Part shown: in pieces, positions 1-7,884 of the stretch
Numbering within the stretch: the stretch's first letter is position 1
Layout of the letters: each line of letters begins with the position of its first letter
The notes under the pieces: generated by a model
What the model saw: the letters and a program-made list of their open reading frames with translations, nothing else
The model's database searches: none
Told to the model about the DNA's origin: nothing
Program-made: the position numbers and the translations under genes
DNA from: an uncultured Collinsella sp.
GTDB lineage: Bacteria; Actinomycetota; Coriobacteriia; Coriobacteriales; Coriobacteriaceae
Direction: 5' to 3'
Length of the DNA stretch: 25,894 bases
NCBI GenBank assembly: GCA_905210085.1
Contig: CAJLVJ010000025.1
Coordinates: 1 to 25,894, forward strand

Positions 1-86
1 GCTCGGCCTTAATGCTTGATTGCATTGATTTACCTGTACTTAAAAGCTAGTCTTTCTGATTAGCGCACCATAAAAACTAACGATTG

Positions 87-95
87 TGATAAGAT
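87..95 (+). promoter_or_regulatory. Candidate extended -10 promoter for the truncated secreted-protein gene
   Basis: The bases TG-A-TAAGAT match an extended -10 element, 40 bases before the start codon at 135. No convincing -35 hexamer is seen at the usual distance, which fits extended -10 promoters. Assigned by eye only. Confidence 0.35.
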
Positions 96-134
96 GACTG
101 TTTAGATCAGATTACTGAAACGAAAGGATCTGCT

Positions 135-251
135 ATGCAAACTTCTATGAGGCGAAGGATTGCTTCGGTGGCGCTTGCTGTTCTGGTGGCGTTCGGCTGC
201 GGGGCGCTTACGGCGCTAGCGCAGGAGACGGCTGAGGGCCAGACGGCCTAT
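135..251 (+). pseudogene. 5' fragment of a secreted protein gene, cut off at the purL junction
   Basis: An ATG preceded by AAAGGA at good spacing opens a frame starting MQTSMRRRIASVALAVLVAF. It has three arginines, a hydrophobic stretch to about residue 28, and a plausible signal peptidase I site after ALTALA, so this is an export signal. An F at -2 makes the GC at residues 21-22 a poor lipobox. About 39 residues are native. From about position 252 the frame reads antisense to purL, which stays open for 532 codons only because that strand is GC-rich. The mature domain of this protein is therefore missing and its identity cannot be told. It converges on truncated purL at the same point, so one event (deletion, rearrangement or misassembly) removed the 3' parts of both genes. 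Confidence 0.55.
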
Positions 252-1574
252 GCCGCCCAGCAGGATCACCACGTCGCCGGGGCGCGGGCGCTCGCGGCGG
301 ATGTTGGCATAGGGCGCCGCGCCCAGCACTGCGCCGATCTCCAGGCGCTTGGCGACATAGCCCTCGTCATAGATCTCCTGCACGCAGCCGGTGGCCAGGC
401 CAATCTGGTTGCCGTAGGAGGAGTAGCCGGCCGCGGCGGTGGTGGTGAGCTTGCGCTGGGGCAGCTTGCCCTCGCGCGTCTTGGAGAAGGGGACGGTCGG
501 GTCGCCGGCGCCGGTGACGCGCATGGCCTGGTAAACATAGCTGCGGCCCGAGAGCGGGTCGCGGATGGCGCCGCCCACGCAGGTGGCGGCACCGCCGAAG
601 GGCTCGATCTCGGTCGGGTGGTTGTGGGTCTCGTTCTTAAACAGGAACAGCCAGTCCTGGTCCTCGCCGTCGACATCGACCTTCACCTTGACGGTGCAGG
701 CGTTGATCTCCTCGGACTCATCGACATCGGTCATGACGCCGGTCTTCTTAAGGTACTTGGCGCCGATGGTGCCCATGTCCATGAGGCAGACGGGCTTGGC
801 GTCGCGGCCGAGTTCGTGGCGCATCTCCATGTAGCGGTCGAAGGCTTGCTGCACCACGGCGTCGTCGATCGTCACGTCGTCCAGGACGGTGCCGAAGGTG
901 GTGTGGCGGCAGTGGTCGGACCAATAGGTGTCGATCACGCGGATCTCGGTGATGGTGGGGTCGCGATCCTCATCGCGGAAGTACTGCTGGCAGAAGGCGA
1001 TGTCCGCCTCGTCCATGGCAAGGCCGCGATCGGCGATAAAGGCGGCAAGGCCGGCCTCATCGAGCTCGCGGAAGCCGTCGAGCACCTCGACGGGCTGGGG
1101 CTCGGGGGTCTCCATGTACAGCGTCTCGGGCAGGTCGAGCGAGGCGATGCGTGCCTCGACGGGGTTCACCACGTAGTGCTTGATGGCCTCGATGGCGGCT
1201 TCGTCCAGAGCGCCCGAGATCATATAGACCTTGGCGGAGCGCACGGCGGGGCGCTCGCCCTGGCTGATGAGCTGCACGCACTCGCTGGCGGAGTCGGCGC
1301 GCTGGTCAAACTGGCCAGGCAGGAATTCGACGGCAAAGACGGCGCCATCGCTTGCGGGGAGCTCGTCGTAGGTCACATCGACCTGGGGCTCGCTAAAGAC
1401 GGTCGGCACGCAGGAGCGGAAAAGCTCCTCGTCGATGCCCTCGACGTCGTAGCGGTTGATGATCCTCAGGGCCTCGATGCCCTTGATGCCGAGAATCTCG
1501 GTCAGCTCGCCCTTGAGCTGCTGAGCCTCGACGTCGAACCCGGGTTTCTTCTCCACGTAGATACGAGAGACCAT
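216..1574 (-). CDS. purL: Phosphoribosylformylglycinamidine synthase (PurL), truncated to the N-terminal two-fifths
   Basis: PurL converts FGAR to FGAM with ATP and glutamine in de novo purine synthesis (cytoplasm). The start at 1574 is chosen because AGGAAGGCAGGAA lies just upstream and the protein opens MVSRIYVEKKPGFDVEAQQL, the usual start of the long single-chain form. Visible features are the linker with DHCRHTTF (residues 220-227) and the ATP-binding region FKNETHNHPTEIEPFGGAA (312-330). The long form is usually around 1,200-1,300 residues; here homology stops after GDVVILLGG (residue 441). The family normally continues RTGRDG, but this reads 11 unrelated residues and a stop at 216. The second synthetase half and the glutaminase domain are absent, so the product should be inactive. 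I cannot tell a true deletion from a chimeric contig. Confidence 0.85.
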   Translation of the reverse strand: MVSRIYVEKKPGFDVEAQQLKGELTEILGIKGIEALRIINRYDVEGIDEELFRSCVPTVFSEPQVDVTYDELPASDGAVFAVEFLPGQFDQRADSASECVQLISQGERPAVRSAKVYMISGALDEAAIEAIKHYVVNPVEARIASLDLPETLYMETPEPQPVEVLDGFRELDEAGLAAFIADRGLAMDEADIAFCQQYFRDEDRDPTITEIRVIDTYWSDHCRHTTFGTVLDDVTIDDAVVQQAFDRYMEMRHELGRDAKPVCLMDMGTIGAKYLKKTGVMTDVDESEEINACTVKVKVDVDGEDQDWLFLFKNETHNHPTEIEPFGGAATCVGGAIRDPLSGRSYVYQAMRVTGAGDPTVPFSKTREGKLPQRKLTTTAAAGYSSYGNQIGLATGCVQEIYDEGYVAKRLEIGAVLGAAPYANIRRERPRPGDVVILLGGIGRLALSRLLR

Positions 1575-1682
1575 TGGTTCCTGCCTTCCTGTTCGGTTGG
1601 GCGTACGGTACGGTATGCGGCAGCGGTCGGTTTGCGGGGTCTGCCCTGCGGTCGCCTTGAGCCACATGTTTGTAAACCTCAC

Positions 1683-1689
1683 TATGATA
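1683..1689. promoter_or_regulatory. Overlapping divergent -10 candidates between purL and the antiporter
   Basis: CTATGATAC reads TATGAT on the plus strand (toward the antiporter) and TATCAT on the minus strand (toward purL). Both are close to the -10 consensus and sit 70-110 bases from the respective start codons. No clear -35 element is seen for either. If both are used, the two transcripts would compete for the same few bases. Confidence 0.3.
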
Positions 1690-1758
1690 CGACAGCTCGC
1701 GGCGCGTTGCGGACGGCGAGGGTGCTACAGTGAAGCGCAAACAAGAGAAAGGCATCAC

Positions 1759-3321
1759 ATGGCATTCGTTTCACTCGCCATCATCGCGCTCGTGGCCTTT
1801 GCAAGCCCCTTCATCGCCTCGGCGATTCCCGGAAAACCCGTTCCCGAGACGGTCTTTTTGCTCGTGCTCGGTGCGGTGCTGGGACCTCATATGCTCGGCG
1901 TCATCCATGTAGATGCCGAGGTTTCGCTCGTGTCGGAGCTCGGCCTGGCCTTTTTGTTCCTGCTTGCCGGCTTTGAGATCGACCCTAAGAACATTACGGG
2001 TGTGGAGGGGCGCTACGGCTTGGCGACGTGGGCCGTCACGTTTGGTATCGCCTGGCTTGCCGTGCGCTTTACGCCGTGGTTCTCGGTCAGCCATTTCGAC
2101 GGTATCGCCGTGACGCTCGCCTTGACCTCGACGGCGCTTGGAGCGCTCATGCCCATCTTGCGCGAGCGGTCGCTTGCCGGAACGCGCGTCGGTGATTCGA
2201 TTCTCGCCTATGGTACGTGGGGCGAGCTCGGCCCCGTGCTCGCCATGTCGGTACTGCTGTCTGCCCGTACGGGCATCGAGACGCTGCTGATCTTGGGCTT
2301 ATTTGCCGCCGTGTGTGTGCTGCTTGCCGTGGTCCCCGGCCGTTCCAAACGTATCGGCAGCCGGTTTTTCGCCTTTATTCAGGAGCGCGCCGACACCACG
2401 TCGCAGACCTTCGTGCGCCTGACGGTGCTTATTTTGGTCACGCTCGTGGCGTTTTCCGCTATTTTTAGCCTCGATATCGTGTTGGGCGCTTTTGCCGCCG
2501 GCTTTGTCCTGCGCTACATCATCCCCGAGGGCAACCATACGCTCGAGACCAAGCTCGATGGCCTGGCCTATGGCTTTTTGATTCCGGTGTTCTTTACCGT
2601 ATCGGGCGCGAAGATCGATCTGACGGCCGTGGCGTCGCGCCCGGGCTTGCTCGTGGGCTTTATCGTGGCGCTGCTGATTATTCGTGCCGTGCCCATTCTC
2701 ATCTCTATGACCATTTGTCCCGTGACGCGCGATGTGTCGGCGTATGGTCGCATTACCGTGGCCCTGTACTGCACCACGGCGCTGCCGATTATCGTTGCCG
2801 TGACGAGCGTTGCCGTCAACGCGGGCACGCTGTCGCAAGATATTGCGTCGGTCATGGTTGCCGCCGGCGCCATCACGGTGTTCTTGATGCCGCTGCTCGC
2901 ACAACTCTTCTACCGCGTGGTCGACGCCGCACCGGTCGCTGCCGTGGCAGAGGTTGCCGAGCATCCATCCGATGCGCTCGACATCCTGCGCGCCCATCAC
3001 GATTTGGCGAGCCTGCTCGCACGCGAGCACGAGCTGCTGACCTCGCATGGTCACGGTCGCGTATTCGAGGGCCTGCCTACGCTCGATACGATTGCCGAGC
3101 GTCTTTCCGCCGAGGCGGCGAGCGGCCACATCGATGCCCGCATCGTGGGCGCGGCGCACCTGCTTGCCGATAAGACCTATGGTGATGAGATTGACCCGTC
3201 CGAGCTGACTCCGCGTGAGCGCCGCCGCCTGGAGCGCGCCAAGCTCGCCGTGCACGAATACCGCCGCCGCATGCTGGAGCTCTACGCACGCGACGAAGCC
3301 CAGGACGACGACGGCAGGTAG
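1759..3321 (+). CDS. Cation:proton antiporter, CPA2 (KefB/NapA-like) family
   Basis: A predicted 520-residue membrane protein. The first ~385 residues form a run of hydrophobic helices typical of the Na_H_Exchanger domain, including LFLLAGFEIDP (residues 67-76), a family hallmark. Such proteins exchange Na+ or K+ for H+ for pH and ion balance; the ion here cannot be read from sequence. The start at ATG 1759 follows GAGAAAGG with 6-base spacing and begins directly with a membrane helix; upstream in-frame starts add a non-homologous, non-hydrophobic stretch. The last ~134 residues are soluble, charged and helical, ending with an arginine/glutamate-rich segment. I do not recognise a TrkA-N (RCK) nucleotide-binding fold in this tail, so the regulatory domain differs from classic KefB/KefC. 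It diverges from purL and appears to be monocistronic. Confidence 0.85.
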   Translation: MAFVSLAIIALVAFASPFIASAIPGKPVPETVFLLVLGAVLGPHMLGVIHVDAEVSLVSELGLAFLFLLAGFEIDPKNITGVEGRYGLATWAVTFGIAWLAVRFTPWFSVSHFDGIAVTLALTSTALGALMPILRERSLAGTRVGDSILAYGTWGELGPVLAMSVLLSARTGIETLLILGLFAAVCVLLAVVPGRSKRIGSRFFAFIQERADTTSQTFVRLTVLILVTLVAFSAIFSLDIVLGAFAAGFVLRYIIPEGNHTLETKLDGLAYGFLIPVFFTVSGAKIDLTAVASRPGLLVGFIVALLIIRAVPILISMTICPVTRDVSAYGRITVALYCTTALPIIVAVTSVAVNAGTLSQDIASVMVAAGAITVFLMPLLAQLFYRVVDAAPVAAVAEVAEHPSDALDILRAHHDLASLLAREHELLTSHGHGRVFEGLPTLDTIAERLSAEAASGHIDARIVGAAHLLADKTYGDEIDPSELTPRERRRLERAKLAVHEYRRRMLELYARDEAQDDDGR

Positions 3322-3332
3322 CCAACGCCGCT

Positions 3333-3500
3333 GCGGAAAATGCATCCCGGAATTGGCGCCCAGAGTGGGACGCGCTTTCCGCGAGAGGCTCGTTGCGGAA
3401 AGCGCGTCCCAGAATCGGCGTTCAAAACGGGGCGCACTTTCCGAAGCATGGCCCTGAGGGAAGCTGCGTCCCGGTCTGAGCCGGAATTCTGGGACACGGC
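3333..3500. repeat. Cluster of alternating palindromic 16-bp motifs
   Basis: Five versions of GCGGAAAnnGCrTCCC occur in alternating orientation: plus at 3333-3348, minus at 3367-3382, plus at 3395-3410, minus at 3429-3444, and a diverged plus copy at 3458-3472. Neighbouring copies form imperfect hairpins. The spacers are related (GGAATTGGCG, AGAATCGGCG, GGAATTCTGG). The 271-base gap has no convincing gene. Confidence 0.7.
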
Positions 3501-3518
3501 TTCTACTTCAAACAGAAG

Positions 3519-3559
3519 AAGGCGCGCTGCCTGCGGTTGATGCAGGCAGCGCGCCTTTT
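3519..3559 (+). terminator. Strong hairpin terminator, probably bidirectional
   Basis: A perfect 16-bp stem (AAGGCGCGCTGCCTGC, 3519-3534, pairing with 3542-3557) closes a 7-base loop and runs into TTTT on the plus strand. The minus-strand reading has a weaker pyrimidine-rich tail (CCTTCTTCTG), 34 bases after the hom stop. It lies between convergent genes and probably serves both. Confidence 0.85.
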
Positions 3560-3592
3560 GCGTTGAGCTCCGTTGAGATTCGAAGTAGTGGA

Positions 3593-4936
3593 CTAGTTGG
3601 CCATGACGCCTTCGGTCCAGGCCTCGACGTCCTCGATGCGCAGGACGTTGGCGACTTCGGCCACGCAGTCGACGCTGGCAAGCTCGGCGGCGGCAGCCTG
3701 GACGTCCTTCTCGAGCGCGCGGTGCGTCAGGAAGATGACCGAGCAGGCATCGCTGACGCCCGACTTGCCGTCCTCGACCTGGTTGATGAGCGAGATCGAG
3801 ATGTTGTGCTTGGCAAAGATATCGACCGTCTCGGACAGGGCGCCCACGCGGTCGGCGACCTTCAGGCGCACATAGTACTTGGTCTGGAGCTCGTCCATGG
3901 GCTTAAAGGCGAGGTTGTGGCCATAGGGCTCAATCTCGGGCAGCGGAGCCACGCCGCGGCTGATCTGCTCGGAGAGCGACAGGATGTCGCCCACGACGGC
4001 GCTCGCGGTGGGGAAGGAGCCTGCGCCGGCACCGTAGAACATGGTCTCGCCTACGGCGTCGCCTACCACGTAGACAGCGTTCATGGCGCCGTTGACCTTG
4101 GCAAGCATGTGGTCGGCGGGGATCAGCGTGGGATGCACGCGGACGTCGACGCCGGCGTCGGTGTTGCGGGCGATGCCCAGCAGCTTAATGGTGTAGCCGA
4201 GCTCGCGGGCCTGGGCGATGTCCTCGGCGCCGATGGTACGGATGCCCTGCTGGTACACATCGTCGGTGGTCACGCGGGTGCCAAAGCCGATGGAGGCGAG
4301 GATTGCCGTCTTGCTGGCGGCGTCGAAGCCGTCGACGTCGGCGGACGGGTCGGCCTCGGCATAGCCCTTGGCCTGCGCGTCGGCAAGTACGTCGGCGTAA
4401 TCGGCGCCTTCGGCGTCCATGCGCGACAGGATATAGTTGGTGGTACCGTTGAGAATGCCGGCGATGGTCAGGATCTTGTTGCCCACCAGGTCGTGCTCGA
4501 GCGTGCTCACGATGGGGATGCCGCCGCCGCAGCTGGCCTCGCACTTAATCTGCACGCCGCACGCGCGCGCCTTCTCGGCGAGCGTCTCGACATGACGACC
4601 CAGCAGGGCCTTGTTGGCAGAGACGACGTGCTTGCCGTTCTCGAAGGCGGTGGTAAAGATCTCGGTCGCGGGGTGCTCGCCGCCGATCAGCTCGACGACG
4701 ATGTCGACGGCGGGGTCGGTGACGACGTCGTGCCAGTCGCTCGTAAAGGCCTCGCGCTCAATGCCTGCCGCCTCGGCCTGCTCCCAGGCAAGCGCGCAGG
4801 CGCGGGTCAGCTTAAGGTCGATGCCGTAGGCTGCCAGGTACTCATCGTGGTGGCTCTTGATCAGACGGGCCACGCCGCCGCCGACGGTTCCCAGACCGAT
4901 CAGACCGACGTTCACGGTGCGCAGGGGTTCGCTCAT
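3593..4936 (-). CDS. hom: Homoserine dehydrogenase
   Basis: Reduces aspartate semialdehyde to homoserine with NAD(P)H, the branch-point step toward threonine, methionine and isoleucine (cytoplasm). The 447 residues match the usual length of the ACT-domain form. Domains in order: Rossmann nucleotide-binding fold with GLIGLGTVGGGV (11-22) and SANKALL (106-112); catalytic/dimerisation domain with ILNGTTNYIL (161-170) and GYAEADPSADVDG (191-203); and a C-terminal ACT domain starting near YYVRLKVADRVGALSE (354-369), normally the threonine feedback site. The start at 4936 is supported by AAGGAGC 8 bases upstream. The gene stands alone between a terminator and the divergent liv operon; no thrC or thrB is adjacent. 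Confidence in the function is high. Confidence 0.96.
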   Translation of the reverse strand: MSEPLRTVNVGLIGLGTVGGGVARLIKSHHDEYLAAYGIDLKLTRACALAWEQAEAAGIEREAFTSDWHDVVTDPAVDIVVELIGGEHPATEIFTTAFENGKHVVSANKALLGRHVETLAEKARACGVQIKCEASCGGGIPIVSTLEHDLVGNKILTIAGILNGTTNYILSRMDAEGADYADVLADAQAKGYAEADPSADVDGFDAASKTAILASIGFGTRVTTDDVYQQGIRTIGAEDIAQARELGYTIKLLGIARNTDAGVDVRVHPTLIPADHMLAKVNGAMNAVYVVGDAVGETMFYGAGAGSFPTASAVVGDILSLSEQISRGVAPLPEIEPYGHNLAFKPMDELQTKYYVRLKVADRVGALSETVDIFAKHNISISLINQVEDGKSGVSDACSVIFLTHRALEKDVQAAAAELASVDCVAEVANVLRIEDVEAWTEGVMAN

Positions 4937-4990
4937 AGATAGCTCCTTCGTGCATCTTATGGATGGATTAACCGCTTAAAGGTTGAGTGC

Positions 4991-4996
4991 ATTCTA
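4991..4996 (-). promoter_or_regulatory. Candidate -10 element for hom
   Basis: TAGAAT on the minus strand lies 55-60 bases upstream of the hom start codon, at a sensible distance for a short leader. I do not see a good -35 hexamer. The rest of the 251-base hom-livJ gap holds GGAAACAT twice (around 5066-5082) but no feature I can name. Confidence 0.3.
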
Positions 4997-5187
4997 GCGT
5001 GAACCGAGGGCGCGTGCTCGCCAGGCAACAGGAGTCGCACAAAACGGCACCCCCGAAACGCTGCGGAAACATTGGAAACATGCTCGCTACAAACGAAACT
5101 CCGTAACAAACTGTCAACGTTTGCGCCATAAGGTTTGCCCCGTACCGCAAGACGGCCGCACCGCGGCCAGCGAAAAAAGGGGACACC

Positions 5188-6354
5188 ATGTTCAACATCA
5201 ACAGCACGCTCAGCCGTAGGAACTTTCTCGCCGGCGCCGCGGCGCTCGGCACCGCCGCCGCACTCGCTGGTTGCTCGTCGGGTGGCTCGGATGGCGGCTC
5301 CGCCGATGACGGCAAGACCTTCAAGATCGGTGTCATCGGCCCTCTGACCGGCGCCGCGGCAACCTATGGCGTTTCGGCCGAGAAGGGTGCCAAGCTCGCC
5401 GCCAAGGATTTCTCGACCAAGGACCTCAAACTCTCGCTTAAGTCCGAGGACGATGTCGCCGACGGTGAGAAGGCCATCAACGCCTTCAATACCCTGTGCG
5501 ACTGGGGCATGCAGGCACTCGTCGGCCCCGTTACCACCGGTGCCGCCGTCGCCGTCTCGGGCGAGATCGCCGACGATATGCTCATGGTCACGCCTTCGGC
5601 CTCGTCGCTCGACGTCACCAAGGATAAGACCACGGTCTTCCAGGTTTGCTTCACCGATCCCACCATGGGCGCCAGCGCCGCGAAGTTCTTGGCCGAGAAG
5701 TACGCGGATGCCAAGATCGCCCTGTTCTACAACTCTGGCGATACGTATAGCTCGGGCGTTGCCGACGCCTTTGCCGAGCAGGCCAAGGCGTCCAAGCTCG
5801 ATATCGTCGATACCGAGACCTTTAAGGACGACTCTTCCACGAGCTTTACCAACCAGCTGACCAAGGCCAAGGAGGCCGGCGCCACGCTTATCTTTGCCCC
5901 GATCTATTACACGCCGGCGTCCGTTTTGCTCAAGAACGCCAAGGACATGGGCTACGACATGACGCTCATGGGTACCGACGGCATGGATGGCTTGCTCTCT
6001 GTGGAAGGCTTCGATACCTCTCTTGCCGAGGGGGTGCTGCTCATGACCCCGTTCTCTGCCGACGATGAGAAGAACGCCGACTTCGTCAAGGCCTATAAGG
6101 ATGCCTACGACGAGACGCCTAACCAGTTTGCCGCCGACGCCTACGATTGTGTCCACGCCATCGCCGAGGCCATCGACAAGGCGGGCATCGATATTACGGC
6201 CGATGGTGCTGACATTGCCGACGATCTTGCCAAGGCCATGCGCAAGGTCAAGATTGAGGGCCTGACGGGTGAGCTCACGTGGAACGACGAGGGCCAGGTC
6301 GAAAAGCCCGCTACGGCCTATGTGATTCAGGATGGCAAGTACATCGCCGCCTAA
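5188..6354 (+). CDS. livJ: Branched-chain amino acid ABC transporter binding lipoprotein (LivJ-like), first copy
   Basis: Extracytoplasmic solute-binding protein that captures an amino acid (probably Leu/Ile/Val) and delivers it to the LivHM permease. The 388-residue product has a lipoprotein signal: SRRNFLAG (9-16), a hydrophobic core, and lipobox LAGC with Cys29 as lipidation site. The S-R-R-x-F-L pattern is a good twin-arginine match, suggesting Tat export. The mature part starts with FKIGVIGPLTGAAATYG, characteristic of type I periplasmic-binding (Peripla_BP_6) proteins. The start is supported by AAAAGGGGAC just upstream. The next gene is a close paralogue, with long near-identical stretches (for example the region around YYTPASVLLKNAKDMGYD). 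The bound ligand cannot be fixed from sequence. Confidence 0.92.
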   Translation: MFNINSTLSRRNFLAGAAALGTAAALAGCSSGGSDGGSADDGKTFKIGVIGPLTGAAATYGVSAEKGAKLAAKDFSTKDLKLSLKSEDDVADGEKAINAFNTLCDWGMQALVGPVTTGAAVAVSGEIADDMLMVTPSASSLDVTKDKTTVFQVCFTDPTMGASAAKFLAEKYADAKIALFYNSGDTYSSGVADAFAEQAKASKLDIVDTETFKDDSSTSFTNQLTKAKEAGATLIFAPIYYTPASVLLKNAKDMGYDMTLMGTDGMDGLLSVEGFDTSLAEGVLLMTPFSADDEKNADFVKAYKDAYDETPNQFAADAYDCVHAIAEAIDKAGIDITADGADIADDLAKAMRKVKIEGLTGELTWNDEGQVEKPATAYVIQDGKYIAA

Positions 6355-6404
6355 GTGCATATAACGACACCGGTGGGGCCGTTTTATTCAGGGCAAGGAC
6401 GCCT

Positions 6405-6420
6405 GTAACAGAACGGAAAC
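6405..6420 (+). promoter_or_regulatory. Possible GlnR-like operator half pair upstream of the second livJ
   Basis: GTAAC, six bases, then GAAAC matches the actinobacterial GlnR core pattern GTnAC-n6-GAAAC. The downstream gene is an amino acid transporter component, a plausible nitrogen-regulated target. No GlnR gene is visible here, and whether this organism has one is unknown, so this is a candidate only. Confidence 0.22.
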
Positions 6421-6500
6421 ATTACTTTCACACAATAAAGTGGCTAAACTGCATAAACCGACAGGAATACGCAGAATTATGGATAAATGGGCAAAACAAA

Positions 6501-6529
6501 AGAAAAGTTGAAATAATCGCCACTTTTCT
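6501..6529. promoter_or_regulatory. Inverted repeat in the livJ1-livJ2 gap
   Basis: AGAAAAGT (6501-6508) and ACTTTTCT (6522-6529) form 8-bp arms around a 13-base AT-rich spacer, within a region much richer in A/T than the flanking genes. A TACTAT hexamer at 6543-6548 could be a -10 for a separate livJ2 promoter. The repeat could be an operator near that promoter or a weak transcript-end hairpin. Confidence 0.3.
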
Positions 6530-6581
6530 CAACTAAAGCGTCTACTATTTTGCGAACGCCGAACACGGCGAAGGATGGCCT

Positions 6582-6602
6582 GTCGGGTAACCGAAACCCG
6601 AC
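6582..6602 (+). promoter_or_regulatory. Leader hairpin just before the second livJ ribosome site
   Basis: GTCGGGT (6582-6588) pairs with ACCCGAC (6596-6602) around a 7-base loop, ending a few bases before the GAGAGGAGA ribosome-binding site. No T tract follows, so it is not a terminator. A 5'-stem this close to the ribosome site may affect mRNA stability or translation. Confidence 0.4.
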
Positions 6603-6623
6603 GAGATTTGAGAGGAGAGCCGC

Positions 6624-7811
6624 ATGTCGAGCCTCACCGGTAAGTCATTGAACCCTGTTATGAATCGCAGGAGCGTTATCGCGAGCGCAGCAGGTCTGGG
6701 GGCGATCTCCATTCTAGCTGGCTGCTCCTCCAACGGCGGCGACAGCGGTTCCGCTTCGAGCGACGCTTCGTTTAAGATCGGCACCATCGGCCCGCTGACC
6801 GGCGCCAACGCGTCCTACGGCAAGTCCGTTACCCAGGGTGTCGAGCTTGGCTGCAAGGATTTCTCGACCAAGGAGCTGCCGCTTGCCAGCAAGGCCGAGG
6901 ACGACCAGGCCGATGGCGAGAAGGCCGTCAACGCCTTCAACACCCTGCTCGACTGGGGCATGCAAGCCCTCGTCGGCCCGACCACCACGGGTGCGTCGGT
7001 TGCCGTTGCCGCAGAGTGCGGTAACGACCCCAAGACGTTCATGATCACCCCGTCCGCGTCCTCTGAGGACGTCACCGACGGCAAGGATTGCGTCTTCCAG
7101 GTTTGCTTCACCGACCCCAACCAGGGTGTCAACGCTGCCAAGTTCCTGGCGCAGAAGTATGCGGACGAGAAGTTCGTGCTGTTCTATAACTCCGGCGACG
7201 CCTATTCTTCGGGCATCGCAGATTCCTTTAAGGCCCAGGCCGCTGAGTCCAAGCTCGAGATTGTTGACGAGGAGACCTTTAAGGACGACTCCGCCACGAG
7301 CTTTACCAACCAGCTGACCAAGGCCAAGCAGGCCGGCGCCACCATGATCTTTGCGCCGATCTACTACACGCCGGCGTCCGTCCTGCTCAAGAACGCCAAG
7401 GACATGGGCTACGACGTCAAGATGATGGGCTGCGACGGCATGGACGGCATCCTGGGCGTTGAGGGCTTCGATACCTCTCTTGCCGAGGGCCTGCTGCTCA
7501 TGACCCCGTTCTCCGCCGACGACGAGAAGAACGCCGACTTCGTCAACGCTTACAAGGATAAGTACGGCGATACCCCCGACCAGTTTGCCGCCGACGCCTA
7601 CGACGGCGTGCACGCGGTGGCCGAGGCCCTCAAGGAGGCCGGTCTTGGAGTCGACGCCGATCCGACCGAGGCCGCCGAGAAGCTGTCGAAGGCTATGCTC
7701 AAGATTACCGTTGACGGTCTGACCGGCAAGCTCACCTGGAACGATAAGGGCCAGGTCCAGAAGGAGCCCACGGCTTACGTCATCACCGACGGCAAGTACG
7801 TACAGGCCTAA
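6624..7811 (+). CDS. livJ: Branched-chain amino acid ABC transporter binding lipoprotein (LivJ-like), second copy
   Basis: Second extracytoplasmic binding protein of the liv system, 395 residues. It has a lipoprotein signal with NRRSV (14-18), a hydrophobic core and lipobox LAGC with Cys34. The residues after the arginine pair are SVI rather than xFL, so Tat export is less clear than for the first copy. The mature part begins FKIGTIGPLTGANASYG and aligns with the first copy over its whole length. The start at 6624 follows GAGAGGAGA; MNRRS at 6660 is an in-frame alternative without a comparable ribosome site. The ~266-base gap before it holds its own promoter-like and hairpin elements, so it may be transcribed separately. 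Substitutions such as TDGMDG versus CDGMDG could alter ligand preference. Confidence 0.92.
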   Translation: MSSLTGKSLNPVMNRRSVIASAAGLGAISILAGCSSNGGDSGSASSDASFKIGTIGPLTGANASYGKSVTQGVELGCKDFSTKELPLASKAEDDQADGEKAVNAFNTLLDWGMQALVGPTTTGASVAVAAECGNDPKTFMITPSASSEDVTDGKDCVFQVCFTDPNQGVNAAKFLAQKYADEKFVLFYNSGDAYSSGIADSFKAQAAESKLEIVDEETFKDDSATSFTNQLTKAKQAGATMIFAPIYYTPASVLLKNAKDMGYDVKMMGCDGMDGILGVEGFDTSLAEGLLLMTPFSADDEKNADFVNAYKDKYGDTPDQFAADAYDGVHAVAEALKEAGLGVDADPTEAAEKLSKAMLKITVDGLTGKLTWNDKGQVQKEPTAYVITDGKYVQA

Positions 7812-7842
7812 TTGGCCGCCTTACATAGAGCGGTTTTGATCC

Positions 7843-7874
7843 CAAGCAGGGGAGGTTTTGGCCTTCCCTGCTTG
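7843..7874 (+). promoter_or_regulatory. Intercistronic hairpin between livJ2 and livH
   Basis: CAAGCAGGGGAGG (7843-7855) pairs with CCTTCCCTGCTTG (7862-7874) around a 6-base loop, a 13-bp stem with one G-U pair. No T tract follows. Such stems between binding-protein and permease genes usually protect the upstream mRNA from 3' decay, giving more binding protein than permease; that role is inferred. Confidence 0.6.
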
Positions 7875-7884
7875 CTTGGTATCT

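Noticed and set aside
1585..1600. PurBox-like CCGAAC on the minus strand before purL
   Set aside because: Only the six-base core is present, it sits against the ribosome site, lacks the A/T-rich flanks and has no second box; PurR boxes of this kind are known from Firmicutes.
1575..1680. Purine riboswitch in the purL leader
   Set aside because: I could not find the three-helix junction with the conserved loop pairs of a purine aptamer.
135..1733. A 532-codon plus-strand frame running through the purL region
   Set aside because: After about residue 39 it is antisense to purL, and its sequence (repeated LGLD, HVDG-type runs) is typical of GC-rich antisense frames with no domain.
2299..3345. 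A 348-codon minus-strand frame opposite the antiporter
   Set aside because: Low-complexity, H/R/G-rich antisense translation without motifs.
3333..3500. CRISPR array
   Set aside because: Repeats alternate in orientation, are diverged and have related spacers of uneven length, unlike CRISPR.
4957..6360. A 467-codon minus-strand frame opposite the first livJ
   Set aside because: Its sequence mirrors the binding-protein gene and has no recognisable domain; its start falls at the livJ stop region without a ribosome site.
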